Source: Lysinibacillus sp. FSL W8-0992 (GTDB taxonomy: Bacteria; Bacillota; Bacilli; Bacillales_A; Planococcaceae). Taken from it: a stretch of 64,000 nucleotides of DNA. The stretch covers positions 372,001 through 436,000 of the forward strand of contig NZ_JBBOZQ010000001.1 of assembly GCF_038008685.1 (NCBI RefSeq), given 5' to 3'. The notes under the pieces were generated by a model, which had not been told where the DNA came from, made no database searches, and saw only the letters and a list, made by a program, of their open reading frames with translations. Below, in pieces: positions 16,684 to 25,365 of this stretch (positions within the stretch are counted from its first letter, which is position 1; each line of letters opens with the position of its first letter). A program made the position numbers and the translations under genes.

Positions 16684-17108
16684 AGTTTCTTTTTCCTCAA
16701 TAGATCATCTAGCCATTTCACTGTTTCCTTTTCAACATCACCAGACGTTTCGAATTCTCGCATACCCTTATCAAGTGGTTTTTTTCCTTGAACAAAATCG
16801 CCTGTTTTATTACCTTCATGGTCTACCATCCAGTGACCATCTTCAATCAAATGTGCATGTGGTGCTGAATTAATTACACGAACAACCAACTCGCCGCGAT
16901 AGCCGATAAAGACTTTTCCTCGCTTCCACTTTTTATGGTAGTTGCCTGTCTTTTTCTTTACAAGGCTACGCGCTTTTTTAGCTACTTTTGACTTTGCCTT
17001 GTTACCGATTTTTCGCATCAGTTTAGGGGCTTCTCTCGGTAGCTCCTTTGTTGCAACATCAAATAAATCTTTCTGAAATTGAGTAAGTCCATTCATTTGT
17101 ATACTCAT
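16680..17108 (-). CDS. HK97 gp10-like head-tail protein
   Basis: 142 residues starting MSIQMNGLTQFQKDLFDVAT from the ATG at 17108, which has AGGAGGTG upstream and overlaps the previous stop as ATGA. A basic KAKSKVAKKARSLVKKKTGN stretch and a GHWMVDHEGNK block are typical of HK97 gp10/XkdI proteins, which complete the head-tail joint. Confidence 0.85.
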   Translation of the reverse strand: MSIQMNGLTQFQKDLFDVATKELPREAPKLMRKIGNKAKSKVAKKARSLVKKKTGNYHKKWKRGKVFIGYRGELVVRVINSAPHAHLIEDGHWMVDHEGNKTGDFVQGKKPLDKGMREFETSGDVEKETVKWLDDLLRKKKL

Positions 17109-17443
17109 TGCAACACCTCCTGGACAAAAATCTCTAACCATTTGTTTTCAAAATAAGGATTCAAAATATATTTAATCTCGAATGTATGGCCATTATATTT
17201 AATTTTCATTTCCTTTGTGATGTCTTGCCCAGCTGTAAAACGCACCTTAATTTTATGAGTGACATTTGTAAGAATGGTATCGGCTACTTGCTTTTGAAGT
17301 GATCCTGTTTGTGGCACTATTTCGGCCCAAATTGTTTTAATCGGCTCAAATTTATTGGTTGTTTCGCCTAGCCTATCCTCAACCTCAACATTACCCAAAA
17401 TACTAATTCTCTTTTTCAATTTATTGGCTTGGTGCTTCGGCAT
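17105..17443 (-). CDS. Head closure / head-tail joining protein
   Basis: 112 residues from the ATG at 17443 (MPKHQANKLKKRISILG), preceded by AGGAGGC. TTNKFEPIKTIWAEIVPQTG and HKIKVRFTAGQDITKEMKIK are the phage head-tail joining pattern. The frame is open to 17485, but that part overlaps the upstream gene and lacks a binding site. Confidence 0.85.
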   Translation of the reverse strand: MPKHQANKLKKRISILGNVEVEDRLGETTNKFEPIKTIWAEIVPQTGSLQKQVADTILTNVTHKIKVRFTAGQDITKEMKIKYNGHTFEIKYILNPYFENKWLEIFVQEVLQ

Positions 17444-17681
17444 CGTTGAAAGCCTCCTGAACAATAAAAGGTGTAATAGCATCAAGTGCTTTTTTCAATT
17501 CATCATCTGCAACACGGTATTCATACATAATTCCTGCAACCATTAATACCAAATATTCTTGCTCAGCGCCTGTTGCAGTTTTTACATACCGCCTGGCATT
17601 CCTTAAATAAAAGGACAGTGAAGAATCTCCCTCACCATCCTCATGAATATGTTCCTTAAATTGATCTAATAGTTCGTCCAT
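17421..17681 (-). CDS. Head-tail connector, gp6-like
   Basis: 86 residues, all helical: YLRNARRYVKTATGAEQEYL and an AGIMYEYRVADDELKKALDA segment, the gp6/YqbG connector pattern. Overlaps the closure gene by 23 bases. Confidence 0.8.
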   Translation of the reverse strand: MDELLDQFKEHIHEDGEGDSSLSFYLRNARRYVKTATGAEQEYLVLMVAGIMYEYRVADDELKKALDAITPFIVQEAFNDAEAPSQ

Positions 17682-17685
17682 CTAA

Positions 17686-19023
17686 TCAGCTCCCTGGTTT
17701 AGTGGCTCCTACTTCATAACGGTAAACGGCTGGCTCATGTGGTGAGTAGATCAATTGGCCATCAATCAGGTTGTAAATTTGGAAGCCAATTTTATTTGTG
17801 CCTGCAAATTTTTCAACAAGTTTTTGAAGCTCCATTCCACCCTTAATTTCTTGAATGTGGAAAGCTTTAAAATCTCCAAAGTAGAATACTGGTTTTGCTG
17901 GATCAGTGCCATCAGCTGCATCGGTAAAATCTAAATTATGGCCAAGTAATTTATACCCTAAGCCGTCTGGTGTTTCATAAAGGAGTGGACGGCCATTTGC
18001 ATCTAATAAACCTTCAAGTGCAGTCACAGCAGCACCATTTACAATCCACATTGATTTTTTACGTACTGCAGTAGTTACCTGCCCTTTCATTTTAACTAGT
18101 TGAGAATACAGCTTATTAGCTAAGCCCGCCGCTTCTAAATCCACTGGATCTTTTTCATAAAACGCGACTGCTTTCTTTGCTAAGGCACCTGGATTTTCAT
18201 TACCTGCGTCATTACCATTGAACATATAATTTGTTTCTTTACGAACATAGGCTTTTTTCAATTCATCCACTACGATCTGTTCTATGTTTACCCCTGTTCG
18301 TTTTAATAATTTTTTCGTGATTGTAGCAAGGGCATCAAATTCAGCTGGATCTAAATCTATTGAATCGAACTCAATGTCTGTTTCTTCAATTTCCGTTGAA
18401 CGTTCTTTCTTATTGACATTAGCTTCTGCTTTTTTAACTAGAACTGGATATTTTACATCTGCATCAGTCTCAACATAAGAACCGTATTTTCGTAATAAGT
18501 TTTCCTCTTGGGCGTATGAGATTACTTCTTTAGCAATCTGAACTGGAACAGTTACAGAACCATTCCCCACCTCAATACCAAGTGAACGAGCCTCTGACTC
18601 CGAAATGTTACCGACTACAAAGTTAGCAAAAGCTGAACGAATCTCAGCTTCGCGCTTCTTAGTAGACTTAGCATTTCGTGTTGATAATGCATTTCCGATA
18701 GCATTTACTGCAGCCAATGCTGATTGTGAAATGCCACTACGATTTTCTGGATCTGTTTTTTTCTTGTCTTCTTCCTCGTCTTCTTCCTTGTCATCATCAG
18801 AATTATCAGCGCTACGGTTTTCAGGATCATCATTTCCTGGGTCTTCTTCTAAATCAGCAAGTGCTTGTTCTGTTTCTGTGAGCTCTGTTGAAATTTCTTC
18901 TATTTCCGCTGTCACACCTTCAATTGCATCCTCAGCCATATTGCCAGCCTCTAATTGTGATCGTAATTCTGTTAAACGACCTTTTAAACGCTTCTGTAAT
19001 GCTTTTAATAGTTTTTTATTCAT
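17686..19023 (-). CDS. HK97-type major capsid protein
   Basis: 445 residues. The first ~145 form a helical, acidic scaffold arm (EEISTELTETEQALADLEED, then a DDDKEEDEEEDKKK run) normally removed by the protease; the mature fold begins near GISESEAR. The ENLLRKYGSYVETD and later AALEGLLDANGRPLLYETPD blocks are characteristic of HK97-fold capsids. It overlaps the protease gene by 8 bases. Confidence 0.92.
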   Translation of the reverse strand: MNKKLLKALQKRLKGRLTELRSQLEAGNMAEDAIEGVTAEIEEISTELTETEQALADLEEDPGNDDPENRSADNSDDDKEEDEEEDKKKTDPENRSGISQSALAAVNAIGNALSTRNAKSTKKREAEIRSAFANFVVGNISESEARSLGIEVGNGSVTVPVQIAKEVISYAQEENLLRKYGSYVETDADVKYPVLVKKAEANVNKKERSTEIEETDIEFDSIDLDPAEFDALATITKKLLKRTGVNIEQIVVDELKKAYVRKETNYMFNGNDAGNENPGALAKKAVAFYEKDPVDLEAAGLANKLYSQLVKMKGQVTTAVRKKSMWIVNGAAVTALEGLLDANGRPLLYETPDGLGYKLLGHNLDFTDAADGTDPAKPVFYFGDFKAFHIQEIKGGMELQKLVEKFAGTNKIGFQIYNLIDGQLIYSPHEPAVYRYEVGATKPGS

Positions 19024-19600
19024 GCTTGTTTTCCTCCAAAACTGAGTTTATTTTTTGTATTAATTTCAATCGTTGTTCAATTGATTTATTTGCTTCTTTT
19101 GAGCGCAATGATACTTCTGTATCTTCATACGCTGGAATACTTACCACGCTGATTTCATGCAGTTCAACGCTGTTAATTGTTCGAACAGGTATTTCAGGTT
19201 CCCAATCCCACGTTTCGCCTGTAGGTATAAAACCAAAAGAACATTGTGAAATATCACCGCGTTTTAAGCTCTCAGATAAATCCCTTGCCAATGTTGTATT
19301 AGGTAAATCAACATCAAATTTAAGCCCTCTAGCGTCCTCAGACAGGCGCAAAGTTCCACTCTTAGTTCTTCCTAAGACATTATTCCAATCGTGGTTAAAT
19401 AGCGCGCGTATGTCCTCATTTGAGGCAATTGCATCGGCAAAGGCACCTGGCGCTATAATCTCTGTAAACATTCCCCCAATATCTGTTGGAGAATTAAATA
19501 CGGCTGCATAACCTTCAATTGCATTCGCCTCACTATCCCCCTGGCTTCTCGTTTGAAGTCCTTGAATATCAAGCGTCCGTATCTCCTTTTGCTTGGCCAC
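19016..19600 (-). CDS. Prohead protease, HK97 family
   Basis: Roughly 194 residues. IEGYAAVFNSPTDIGGMFTE, then IRALFNHDWNNVLGRTKSGT (catalytic His) and SQCSFGFIPTGETWDWE (catalytic Ser) follow the U35 protease pattern. It cleaves the capsid arm. The GTG at 19600 has GGGAGGTG at a good distance; a GTG at 19609 lies inside that site. Its start overlaps the portal gene. Confidence 0.9.
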   Translation of the reverse strand: MAKQKEIRTLDIQGLQTRSQGDSEANAIEGYAAVFNSPTDIGGMFTEIIAPGAFADAIASNEDIRALFNHDWNNVLGRTKSGTLRLSEDARGLKFDVDLPNTTLARDLSESLKRGDISQCSFGFIPTGETWDWEPEIPVRTINSVELHEISVVSIPAYEDTEVSLRSKEANKSIEQRLKLIQKINSVLEENKHE

Positions 19601-20783
19601 CTTCTTCACCTCCCTTCAAGCTGTTATCTGTGGCTTTATTAATTTCTTCACCCGCAATTAAGTCCTTAGAAATATAAAGCTTCATTGATTCTTCGGTGAA
19701 CAATCTATCAAAGCCTAGTAATTCATCGCGAGCGTCGTCAGGCGTTGCAACCATTGTTCTAACTAGGTTATAAGCAATATTTGTTTTCGTGCTGTACGAC
19801 ACAAAATCCAAAATATTAATCTTGAATTTTAACCGTAAATTCGAATTTGGGCCGAAAAAAAGAAGACTCAAATGGTCTTCAAAATTTTGCATTATGGGTT
19901 TAATAGCCTTATTGTGCAAGTACATCATGGCTTTCTCTAAGTCGATCTTTAACATTGCCCTGTATGTTTCCACATCGATATTTAAAAACTTTCCTAGATC
20001 CTTTTTATAAACGTTCAAGTATGAAAGGATTTTGGCATCATCAATTGGACTTTTCAATTCATCGATTAAATACCCTTTCCCCAAAGGAATGAGCTTAATT
20101 GTACGACTGTCATCGATTCCCTCTAATTGATCCAGGATAGAATTAATTAAAATGGATTGAGCGCCATTTTTCGGGTTGATATGGGCATCTAATTTTAATA
20201 AGAATGCAAGAATGCCACCCTTTTTGTACTTATCTGTAAGTACCTTTTCAGCGCTCATAACACCTTCTAACGTGTCCTTCCCTAGCTGTTTCAATCCAAC
20301 ACCTGTTAAATGATTAAGCCCTATATTCTTAATGTGCCGAATCATCTTAGAAGGTATTTCAGTACCGTTGATTTTGAAATGTTCCTCCAAATTACTATCT
20401 AATTCAGCGTCTACATTCGATACAATGTGAATCTCTTTACCAGTGTAAAAAGGATAAATCTCACCTTCTACTAAATAGGTGTTCACCATCAACTTCATAA
20501 ATTCTGTGCCAGTTAAATATTTGTTAGGATTGCGTAACAATTTTAGAACATGATGGTTCGTAATGTCCTTGCCTGTTTCCTGGTCTTCAACTACTATCTG
20601 AGCCAAAGCCATTTGGTTACTTATGTCTTGCAACAATTCGAACACATCACTTGAATGTAAAATGTTTTCGTCATTTGCAAACCATCCGTTCAACCGTACA
20701 CTTCCGCCTAATGAGTCCTCTATCAAGCCTCGCTTTTCAACTTGGCGAGCTAAAAATCCTGAAAATCTATCGCGTATCCCCAT
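19569..20783 (-). CDS. Portal protein, HK97 family
   Basis: 404 residues. FELLQDISNQMALAQIVVED and KLLRNPNKYLTGTEFMKLMV are typical portal blocks, followed by the long IDDAKILSYLNVYKKDLGKF stem region. It forms the ring through which DNA enters the head. Located between terminase and protease as in HK97. Confidence 0.92.
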   Translation of the reverse strand: MGIRDRFSGFLARQVEKRGLIEDSLGGSVRLNGWFANDENILHSSDVFELLQDISNQMALAQIVVEDQETGKDITNHHVLKLLRNPNKYLTGTEFMKLMVNTYLVEGEIYPFYTGKEIHIVSNVDAELDSNLEEHFKINGTEIPSKMIRHIKNIGLNHLTGVGLKQLGKDTLEGVMSAEKVLTDKYKKGGILAFLLKLDAHINPKNGAQSILINSILDQLEGIDDSRTIKLIPLGKGYLIDELKSPIDDAKILSYLNVYKKDLGKFLNIDVETYRAMLKIDLEKAMMYLHNKAIKPIMQNFEDHLSLLFFGPNSNLRLKFKINILDFVSYSTKTNIAYNLVRTMVATPDDARDELLGFDRLFTEESMKLYISKDLIAGEEINKATDNSLKGGEEGGQAKGDTDA

Positions 20784-20797
20784 TTTCTCACCTCGCT

Positions 20798-22516
20798 TTA
20801 TCGATAAATTGATTTAATGTAATCGTCTAAACCGTCCATGCTTTCAGCCATCATATTTAATGTCTCTTTATGGCCAATTAAAAAAGCGACAAAACCGTCT
20901 ATATGTTCAGGGCTTTTTCGCTTGGATGGTGTTTTTAAATTGTTTATATTCGTTATGACTTTGGCATTAGAGGCACAGAAAATTAGTAATGGATTATCTG
21001 TTATCACTCTATCTTGCAAAAGTAGGATTTCAAAATCATCAAATGGTTCGTTCATTACAGCTGGATACTGCGGCACTTCTACGCATGGTATACCTAACAT
21101 TTCCCACTGTTCAACGAGCTTCTCGGCCAATGCAGGATCGTAATTGATTTGGCGTAAATCAAAATTATCAAACACCCATTCTACATATTCATTGACCATA
21201 TCCTCACTTACTGTTTTACCAGGGCATAATGTTACAAATCCTTTTTCTGCAAGCTCACGGTATGGAACATTTCGCTGTAGCTCCTTATCTTCAATACCAA
21301 ACTCAGGAATAAAATACATTTGCTTTACCTTTAAGATTGGTTCACCTTCATCATCAAATGTCGGTATGTTAATATTCACACATGTTAAATCGGTTCGTCT
21401 TGATAAATCGACACCAACAACACATGTTAAACCTTCAACCTCTCCAATATTTTCAACCAACATTTTTTCCAATTGGTCAAGATCAAAATATGTTTCGGCA
21501 TAGTTCACGAATACATTTAGGTGCTTGGATAAAAATTCAGCACGATTGAAGCTATTGTTTTGAGCTTCTTTAAATGCATTTTCTAAAAATGTCATATTTA
21601 CAGAAACACCTATGTTCGGATTTACCATGCGCCAAACTTCGCGGTCTTCCCAATCATAACCCTTGTTAGGTTCATAAATCATTACAAACCAAGAATCGTC
21701 ATTATCATTCTTCATAGCTTCTTTTGCATAAGCGTGAATTTGTGCGCCTAATGCTCCTGTTTGTTTACCAGCTGTTGTTGTGATGATGTTTAAAGGTTCT
21801 TCTTGGGCTATTTGAGCAGAACGCAAGTTATCATATTGTTCACGATCCATTTGGGCGTGGACTTCATCGAAATAGTTACAATATGGGTTTTTACCCTCGT
21901 TCCCTGCATTATCCTTTGTTAAAACTTTTAACGTGTTGGCGTATTTTATACCGTCTTCTACAAAGGTGTACTTGATAGAACGGACCGAATCCTCTTTACC
22001 CTTGTAAATTTGTGTACCTGGACGCAAATCAGGGCTATTTTCAATTGTTAGGCCGATAGGAATAGCAGCGTTTTGGCATTGTTCGAATGTATTTGCTGAT
22101 ATATAGAAATCAGCACCTTTAACACCCTCGCCATACATACCATAAATTACAGGACTTCCACCCATTATTGTTTTACCGTTTTTCTTCGGTACCTGGAGGT
22201 ATGCGTTTCTTACAACTCGTACAGCTTTTCCAAATTCATTTTCTCTCTGCCAGCCATAAATATTAGCAAAATAAAACTTTTGCCAGGTTTCCAAGATTAA
22301 AGGCTGGCCAGCCCATTTCCCTTTTGCATGCTTTAAGAAAGTTTCGGTGAAATAAAGCATGTCATTGGCTTTGTCATTATCGAACCAAATATCTTTTCGC
22401 TTTTTCCATCGTTTATATCGCTTTACCATTTGTTTAATACTGTGAGGATAAGCTTTTGGATTAGAATCGAACTCTTTTACAAATTCATCAGCATAGTTAA
22501 TTTCAAAATCTATCAT
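20798..22516 (-). CDS. Terminase large subunit
   Basis: 572 residues. WQKFYFANIYGWQRENEFGK, then a Walker A-like LQVPKKNGKT at about 108-117, the FDEVHAQMDREQYD Walker B region (~215) and VVGVDLSRRTDLTCV nuclease Asp (~370) show an ATPase plus nuclease packaging motor of the terminase_1 (phage HK97/P27-related) type. The TerS gene overlaps its start by 4 bases. Confidence 0.95.
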   Translation of the reverse strand: MIDFEINYADEFVKEFDSNPKAYPHSIKQMVKRYKRWKKRKDIWFDNDKANDMLYFTETFLKHAKGKWAGQPLILETWQKFYFANIYGWQRENEFGKAVRVVRNAYLQVPKKNGKTIMGGSPVIYGMYGEGVKGADFYISANTFEQCQNAAIPIGLTIENSPDLRPGTQIYKGKEDSVRSIKYTFVEDGIKYANTLKVLTKDNAGNEGKNPYCNYFDEVHAQMDREQYDNLRSAQIAQEEPLNIITTTAGKQTGALGAQIHAYAKEAMKNDNDDSWFVMIYEPNKGYDWEDREVWRMVNPNIGVSVNMTFLENAFKEAQNNSFNRAEFLSKHLNVFVNYAETYFDLDQLEKMLVENIGEVEGLTCVVGVDLSRRTDLTCVNINIPTFDDEGEPILKVKQMYFIPEFGIEDKELQRNVPYRELAEKGFVTLCPGKTVSEDMVNEYVEWVFDNFDLRQINYDPALAEKLVEQWEMLGIPCVEVPQYPAVMNEPFDDFEILLLQDRVITDNPLLIFCASNAKVITNINNLKTPSKRKSPEHIDGFVAFLIGHKETLNMMAESMDGLDDYIKSIYR

Positions 22517-23046
22517 GGCCGCATTTTCCTCTGCCTAAATTGAACAAGCTTACTACTTTCATTTGCATCAGGCTCAGGATCTTGTTTCTTTACCTCGTCA
22601 CCTTTAGCAAGTAATGTTCCTGATTTTTTAATGAGGTCTTTGTTTTTGCCATCTAATCCAAGTTGGCCAAGTAATCGAGCCAATTCTTTTCTTAACTTCT
22701 CAGTATTTTCACCTATGTCTTTTGCTTGCTCATATTCTTCGAAACAATCTAGGTACACTTCGATTAATAAATCCAAAGCAGGTGAATAGGTTCCAGCCTC
22801 CACCAACGATTCAATTATTCGTTTGTGCTGCAGTTCACGATTAGTAGTTTTCTTTTTCGTCACACTTCGATTTTCCTCTACTGTGACATTCTGAACTAAA
22901 CCCAATTGTTCAAGCCAATTATAACGACTTTTCCACTTTCTAACTGTAGACTCTGCAGCTCCAACAGCTGTTGCTATTTCTGCATTTGAAATACTTCCTT
23001 CACTCTCTTTAAAAAGTTCTAATGCTTGTTCATGTTTTTTGGTCAA
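22513..23046 (-). CDS. Terminase small subunit, PBSX type
   Basis: 177 residues: KEHSEGSISNAEIATAV-like helix-turn-helix (EIATAVGAAESTVRKWKSRY, about 22-41) for DNA recognition, a coiled-coil middle (AKDIGENTEKLRKELARLLG) and a charged tail. It picks the packaging start. First gene of the head module after the HNH gene. Confidence 0.88.
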   Translation of the reverse strand: MTKKHEQALELFKESEGSISNAEIATAVGAAESTVRKWKSRYNWLEQLGLVQNVTVEENRSVTKKKTTNRELQHKRIIESLVEAGTYSPALDLLIEVYLDCFEEYEQAKDIGENTEKLRKELARLLGQLGLDGKNKDLIKKSGTLLAKGDEVKKQDPEPDANESSKLVQFRQRKMRP

Positions 23047-23167
23047 TACCTATTCACCTGCCTTTGTCACACTTAAATTTTTTTAAAAAATCAATTTGAG
23101 GCGCGCGATTACATGCTCATACGGTCTACAGCATTTTGGCCAAAATTATTATTTGATAGGGGGGCTA
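23047..23167. other. Spacer between TerS and HNH genes; possible cos region
   Basis: 121 bases without a gene, holding a GGCGCGCG stretch and a run of six G at 23160. In phages with an HNH gene beside TerS, cos cutting needs the HNH protein, and the cos site lies near these genes. No cut site can be read from sequence alone. Confidence 0.3.
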
Positions 23168-23515
23168 TCACCAATTAAAATTATGTTTTGGCTTTGGTTT
23201 TGTCTCATGTTCTACAATCATGTGACACGTTGGGCATAAGGTTGTTATGTTATTAGGATCTAGCTTTAAGTCAGGCCTATCATTGATTGGTATGATGTGA
23301 TGATGCTGTGCTGTTCTACCAAACACAAACTTGTTACACCGTGTACATCTTCCTTTATCTCGCCGATAACAGTCAGCCTTTAAATCCCTCCATGCCTCTG
23401 TGCTATAGAAAGGTTTATTGCTGGCACCTACATTCCTTTTCTTTCTTCTGTGATTATCACAGTACCTACCCTTACTAACTAATTGTCGGCATCCTTGTTC
23501 ACTACAATATTTCAT
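23168..23515 (-). CDS. HNH endonuclease, packaging-associated
   Basis: 115 residues. Two zinc Cys pairs (CSEQGCRQLV, CTRCNK) and the HNH core AQHHHIIPINDRPDLKLDPN, ending TLCPTCHMIVEH. HNH proteins encoded next to terminase assist cos cleavage in HK97-type phages. The start overlaps the upstream stop by 4 bases. Confidence 0.93.
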   Translation of the reverse strand: MKYCSEQGCRQLVSKGRYCDNHRRKKRNVGASNKPFYSTEAWRDLKADCYRRDKGRCTRCNKFVFGRTAQHHHIIPINDRPDLKLDPNNITTLCPTCHMIVEHETKPKPKHNFNW

Positions 23516-23814
23516 TCAGTATCAGCTGCTAACTGTTCCTCAATGTACTCACGGATTGTATCAGGCTTCTTTAAATTACCTGGTACTTCAATATTGTTTT
23601 CTTCTGCAAACTCTTTAAGCTGAGTAGCATTCATGCCCTCTAAATTAAATACTGGAGTGTCAGTTAATGGTTTAGCTTCTACGTATAGCATCGACTCAGG
23701 TTTCTCAGTTACTTCGAAAGAAGGCCTCATACCTGCAGGTACAAATAGGATCTTCTTCGCTTCACTATCCCAGTATTCATTACCATTTGCTGTTGTACGA
23801 ATCAGTACGTTCAT
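23512..23814 (-). CDS. Small protein with SAP/HeH-like C-terminal domain
   Basis: 100 residues. The C-terminal ~40 residues, LEGMNATQLKEFAEENNIEV-P-NLKKPDTIREYI, have the helix-extended-helix pattern of Rho-N/SAP-like nucleic-acid binding domains. The N-terminal half is beta-rich with no hit I can name. First late genes cluster; role unknown. Confidence 0.6.
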   Translation of the reverse strand: MNVLIRTTANGNEYWDSEAKKILFVPAGMRPSFEVTEKPESMLYVEAKPLTDTPVFNLEGMNATQLKEFAEENNIEVPGNLKKPDTIREYIEEQLAADTE

Positions 23815-24065
23815 ATTAAATCAATCCTTTCTTTTAACCTTTTGCTTAACTCATTAGCTACATCGGTAGCAGATTCATGAAATGACTTGCCATTACTTAT
23901 TCTAATTTTGATTTCATTAATGACTTCACTCGATGCTTGCTTTGCATCTGATAGTCCTCGTTGATAAGCAGCATCTATTTCTTTTTGAAGCCTAATCATT
24001 TTAATGATTGAAAGAACAAAATTAATAGTAATTAAAATGAATGTGAGGATTGCTATAATTTTCAA
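23811..24065 (-). CDS. Small single-span membrane protein
   Basis: About 84 residues. N-terminal hydrophobic segment IIAILTFILITINFVLSII, then a charged helical cytoplasmic tail (IDAAYQRGLSDAKQASSEV). The TTG at 24065 has AGGTGGTGA at ideal spacing; GTG codons at 24074 and 24077 lie inside that site. Likely first gene of the late transcript. Unknown function. Confidence 0.6.
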   Translation of the reverse strand: MKIIAILTFILITINFVLSIIKMIRLQKEIDAAYQRGLSDAKQASSEVINEIKIRISNGKSFHESATDVANELSKRLKERIDLI

Positions 24066-24136
24066 TGTACTCACCACCTTTCTTTTGTATTAATAATTAA
24101 ATAGAATTCTTCCTAGCAAAATGTATTTGCTAGTTA

Positions 24137-24170
24137 GTTTTCTTTATTGTTTTCTTTATTGTTTTCTTTA
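24137..24170. repeat. 12-base tandem repeat in the late leader
   Basis: GTTTTCTTTATT occurs at 24137 and 24149, with a third partial copy at 24161. It lies in the would-be 5' leader of the late transcript. Confidence 0.75.
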
Positions 24171-24180
24171 GAGATTTTGC

Positions 24181-24186
24181 ATTATA
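24181..24186 (-). promoter_or_regulatory. Candidate late promoter -10
   Basis: TATAAT on the minus strand, ~110 bases before the first late gene. The -35 position is not consensus but overlaps the first palindromic repeat, as expected for an activator-dependent promoter. Confidence 0.45.
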
Positions 24187-24206
24187 TGAAGGAACTCGTT
24201 TCACTA

Positions 24207-24271
24207 GACGCTAATTAGCGACATTACTAGACGCTAATTAGCGACATAAGAGGTGACGCTAATTAGCGACA
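24207..24271. repeat. Three 17-base palindromic repeats (operator array)
   Basis: GACGCTAATTAGCGACA occurs without mismatch at 24207-24223, 24230-24246 and 24255-24271; each contains the perfect palindrome CGCTAATTAGCG. Spacing is 23 and 25 bases, about two helical turns. The half-site CGCTAATT also forms the inverted repeat at 34156-34181 in the immunity region. Confidence 0.85.
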
Positions 24272-24420
24272 GTCTACATCATGAAAATGAAAAAGGAATT
24301 AACTAAGGTCTCCCTTAATCAATTCCCGATGATATTAATTTAACATGTATAAAACCAAATGCTTCACAGTAATTTACTAATATTTTCATTTTGTTTTACT
24401 ATTATTTTTCTACCATTTTT

Positions 24421-24861
24421 CTACATAGTGCGTGCAATGTTTAAATCTAAAGCAAGTTTATAGAAAGCTTTCCAACGGATTTTATCATAAGTAGTAGCAG
24501 AAATAGGCGGCTGAAACTTAAAGCAATAGACTTTCATGTCTGTTAAGTATTCGGCATCATCAGCCATGTACCTGGTTTCAATTAAGAAGCGTTCCATTGG
24601 CGGCAGTCTTTTTACAGCACGTTCTACACGATCACAGTATTTGCGTCTCTCACTTTGTTCATCCACGTTGTAAATGGCAACTGAACCTGTTTGGTCACTT
24701 GTTAAATTACTCTTGCCACCACCTATGTCATCTAATTTGGAAGTAGTTGCGGCTTCCTTTTCCTCAAATGTTAAGTATTTAAAAATGCGGTATCTTTCTA
24801 GTTCACGCTCTACTGCTGCTTGTGTTGCTTTTCTATCTAATTCAGGTAATTCAAATGCCAA
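24421..24861 (-). CDS. ArpU-family late transcription regulator
   Basis: 146 residues. The layout (LDRKATQAAVERELERYRIF near the start, ERAVKRLPPMERFLIETRYM in the middle, SATTYDKIRWKAFYKLALDL at the end) is that of ArpU/RinA-type phage regulators, sigma-factor-like proteins that turn on late genes. It stands directly upstream of the late-promoter region, its expected target. Confidence 0.8.
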   Translation of the reverse strand: MAFELPELDRKATQAAVERELERYRIFKYLTFEEKEAATTSKLDDIGGGKSNLTSDQTGSVAIYNVDEQSERRKYCDRVERAVKRLPPMERFLIETRYMADDAEYLTDMKVYCFKFQPPISATTYDKIRWKAFYKLALDLNIARTM

Positions 24862-24918
24862 AGTCTTTCCTCCTTCTGTTCAAAAGGAATGCCCTAGAAT
24901 TAACTAGGGCAATTTATA

Positions 24919-25365
24919 TTAATCTAGTAGGTCATCCCCATTTTTGTCTTGTACAATATCTTCCATGTTCAATTGCTCTACCACTTCCGTAGTACCGTCA
25001 CTATTTACGGTATATTTAACGCCCTCTTGATCTTCCCCATCATCAAGATCCTCAATACTCATTTGGCTTTGTTCAAGCAATAATTTAATGTTAAAACCTG
25101 CCTTTGGATACAGTTGAATAGTTTTTTCTTCACTATCACCTTTAGCTTCAAATTTGAGTACAACCTTCTTGCTGTCGCGCTGAATAGATTTAAATTCTGC
25201 TGATAATTTTACATCACCAATTTCAATTATTACTATGCTGCCTGCCATACCAATTAATTCTGATTTATATTTAACATCATCACCCAGGATATGAAACTCT
25301 AAAACTTCCTTTTTATCATCCTTTTGTATCTTTTTAAAAAGGACATCTAATTCAACATTAGCCAT
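24919..25365 (-). CDS. Hypothetical phage protein
   Basis: 148 residues. A beta-rich first part (VLFKKIQKDDKKEVLEFHIL and a repeat-like VKLSAEFKSIQRDSKKVVLK suggest an internal duplication of ~50 residues), then an acidic tail (EDLDDGEDQEGVKY). Overlaps the RuvC-like gene start by 8 bases. No family recognised; possibly a DNA mimic or scaffold given the acidity, which is speculation. Confidence 0.5.
   Translation of the reverse strand: MANVELDVLFKKIQKDDKKEVLEFHILGDDVKYKSELIGMAGSIVIIEIGDVKLSAEFKSIQRDSKKVVLKFEAKGDSEEKTIQLYPKAGFNIKLLLEQSQMSIEDLDDGEDQEGVKYTVNSDGTTEVVEQLNMEDIVQDKNGDDLLD

Larger units (their letters stand above)
24066..24420. other. Late-promoter intergenic region
   Basis: About 350 bases between the ArpU-like gene and the late genes. 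It holds a 12-base tandem repeat (24137-24170), a minus-strand TATAAT (24181-24186) and three palindromic repeats (24207-24271). It most likely carries the late promoter and its control sites. No gene seen. Confidence 0.6.

Noticed and set aside
24207..24271. Possible CRISPR array
   Set aside because: Only three 17-base palindromic repeats with 6-8 base gaps; spacers are far too short, and no cas gene is near. They are better read as operator sites.
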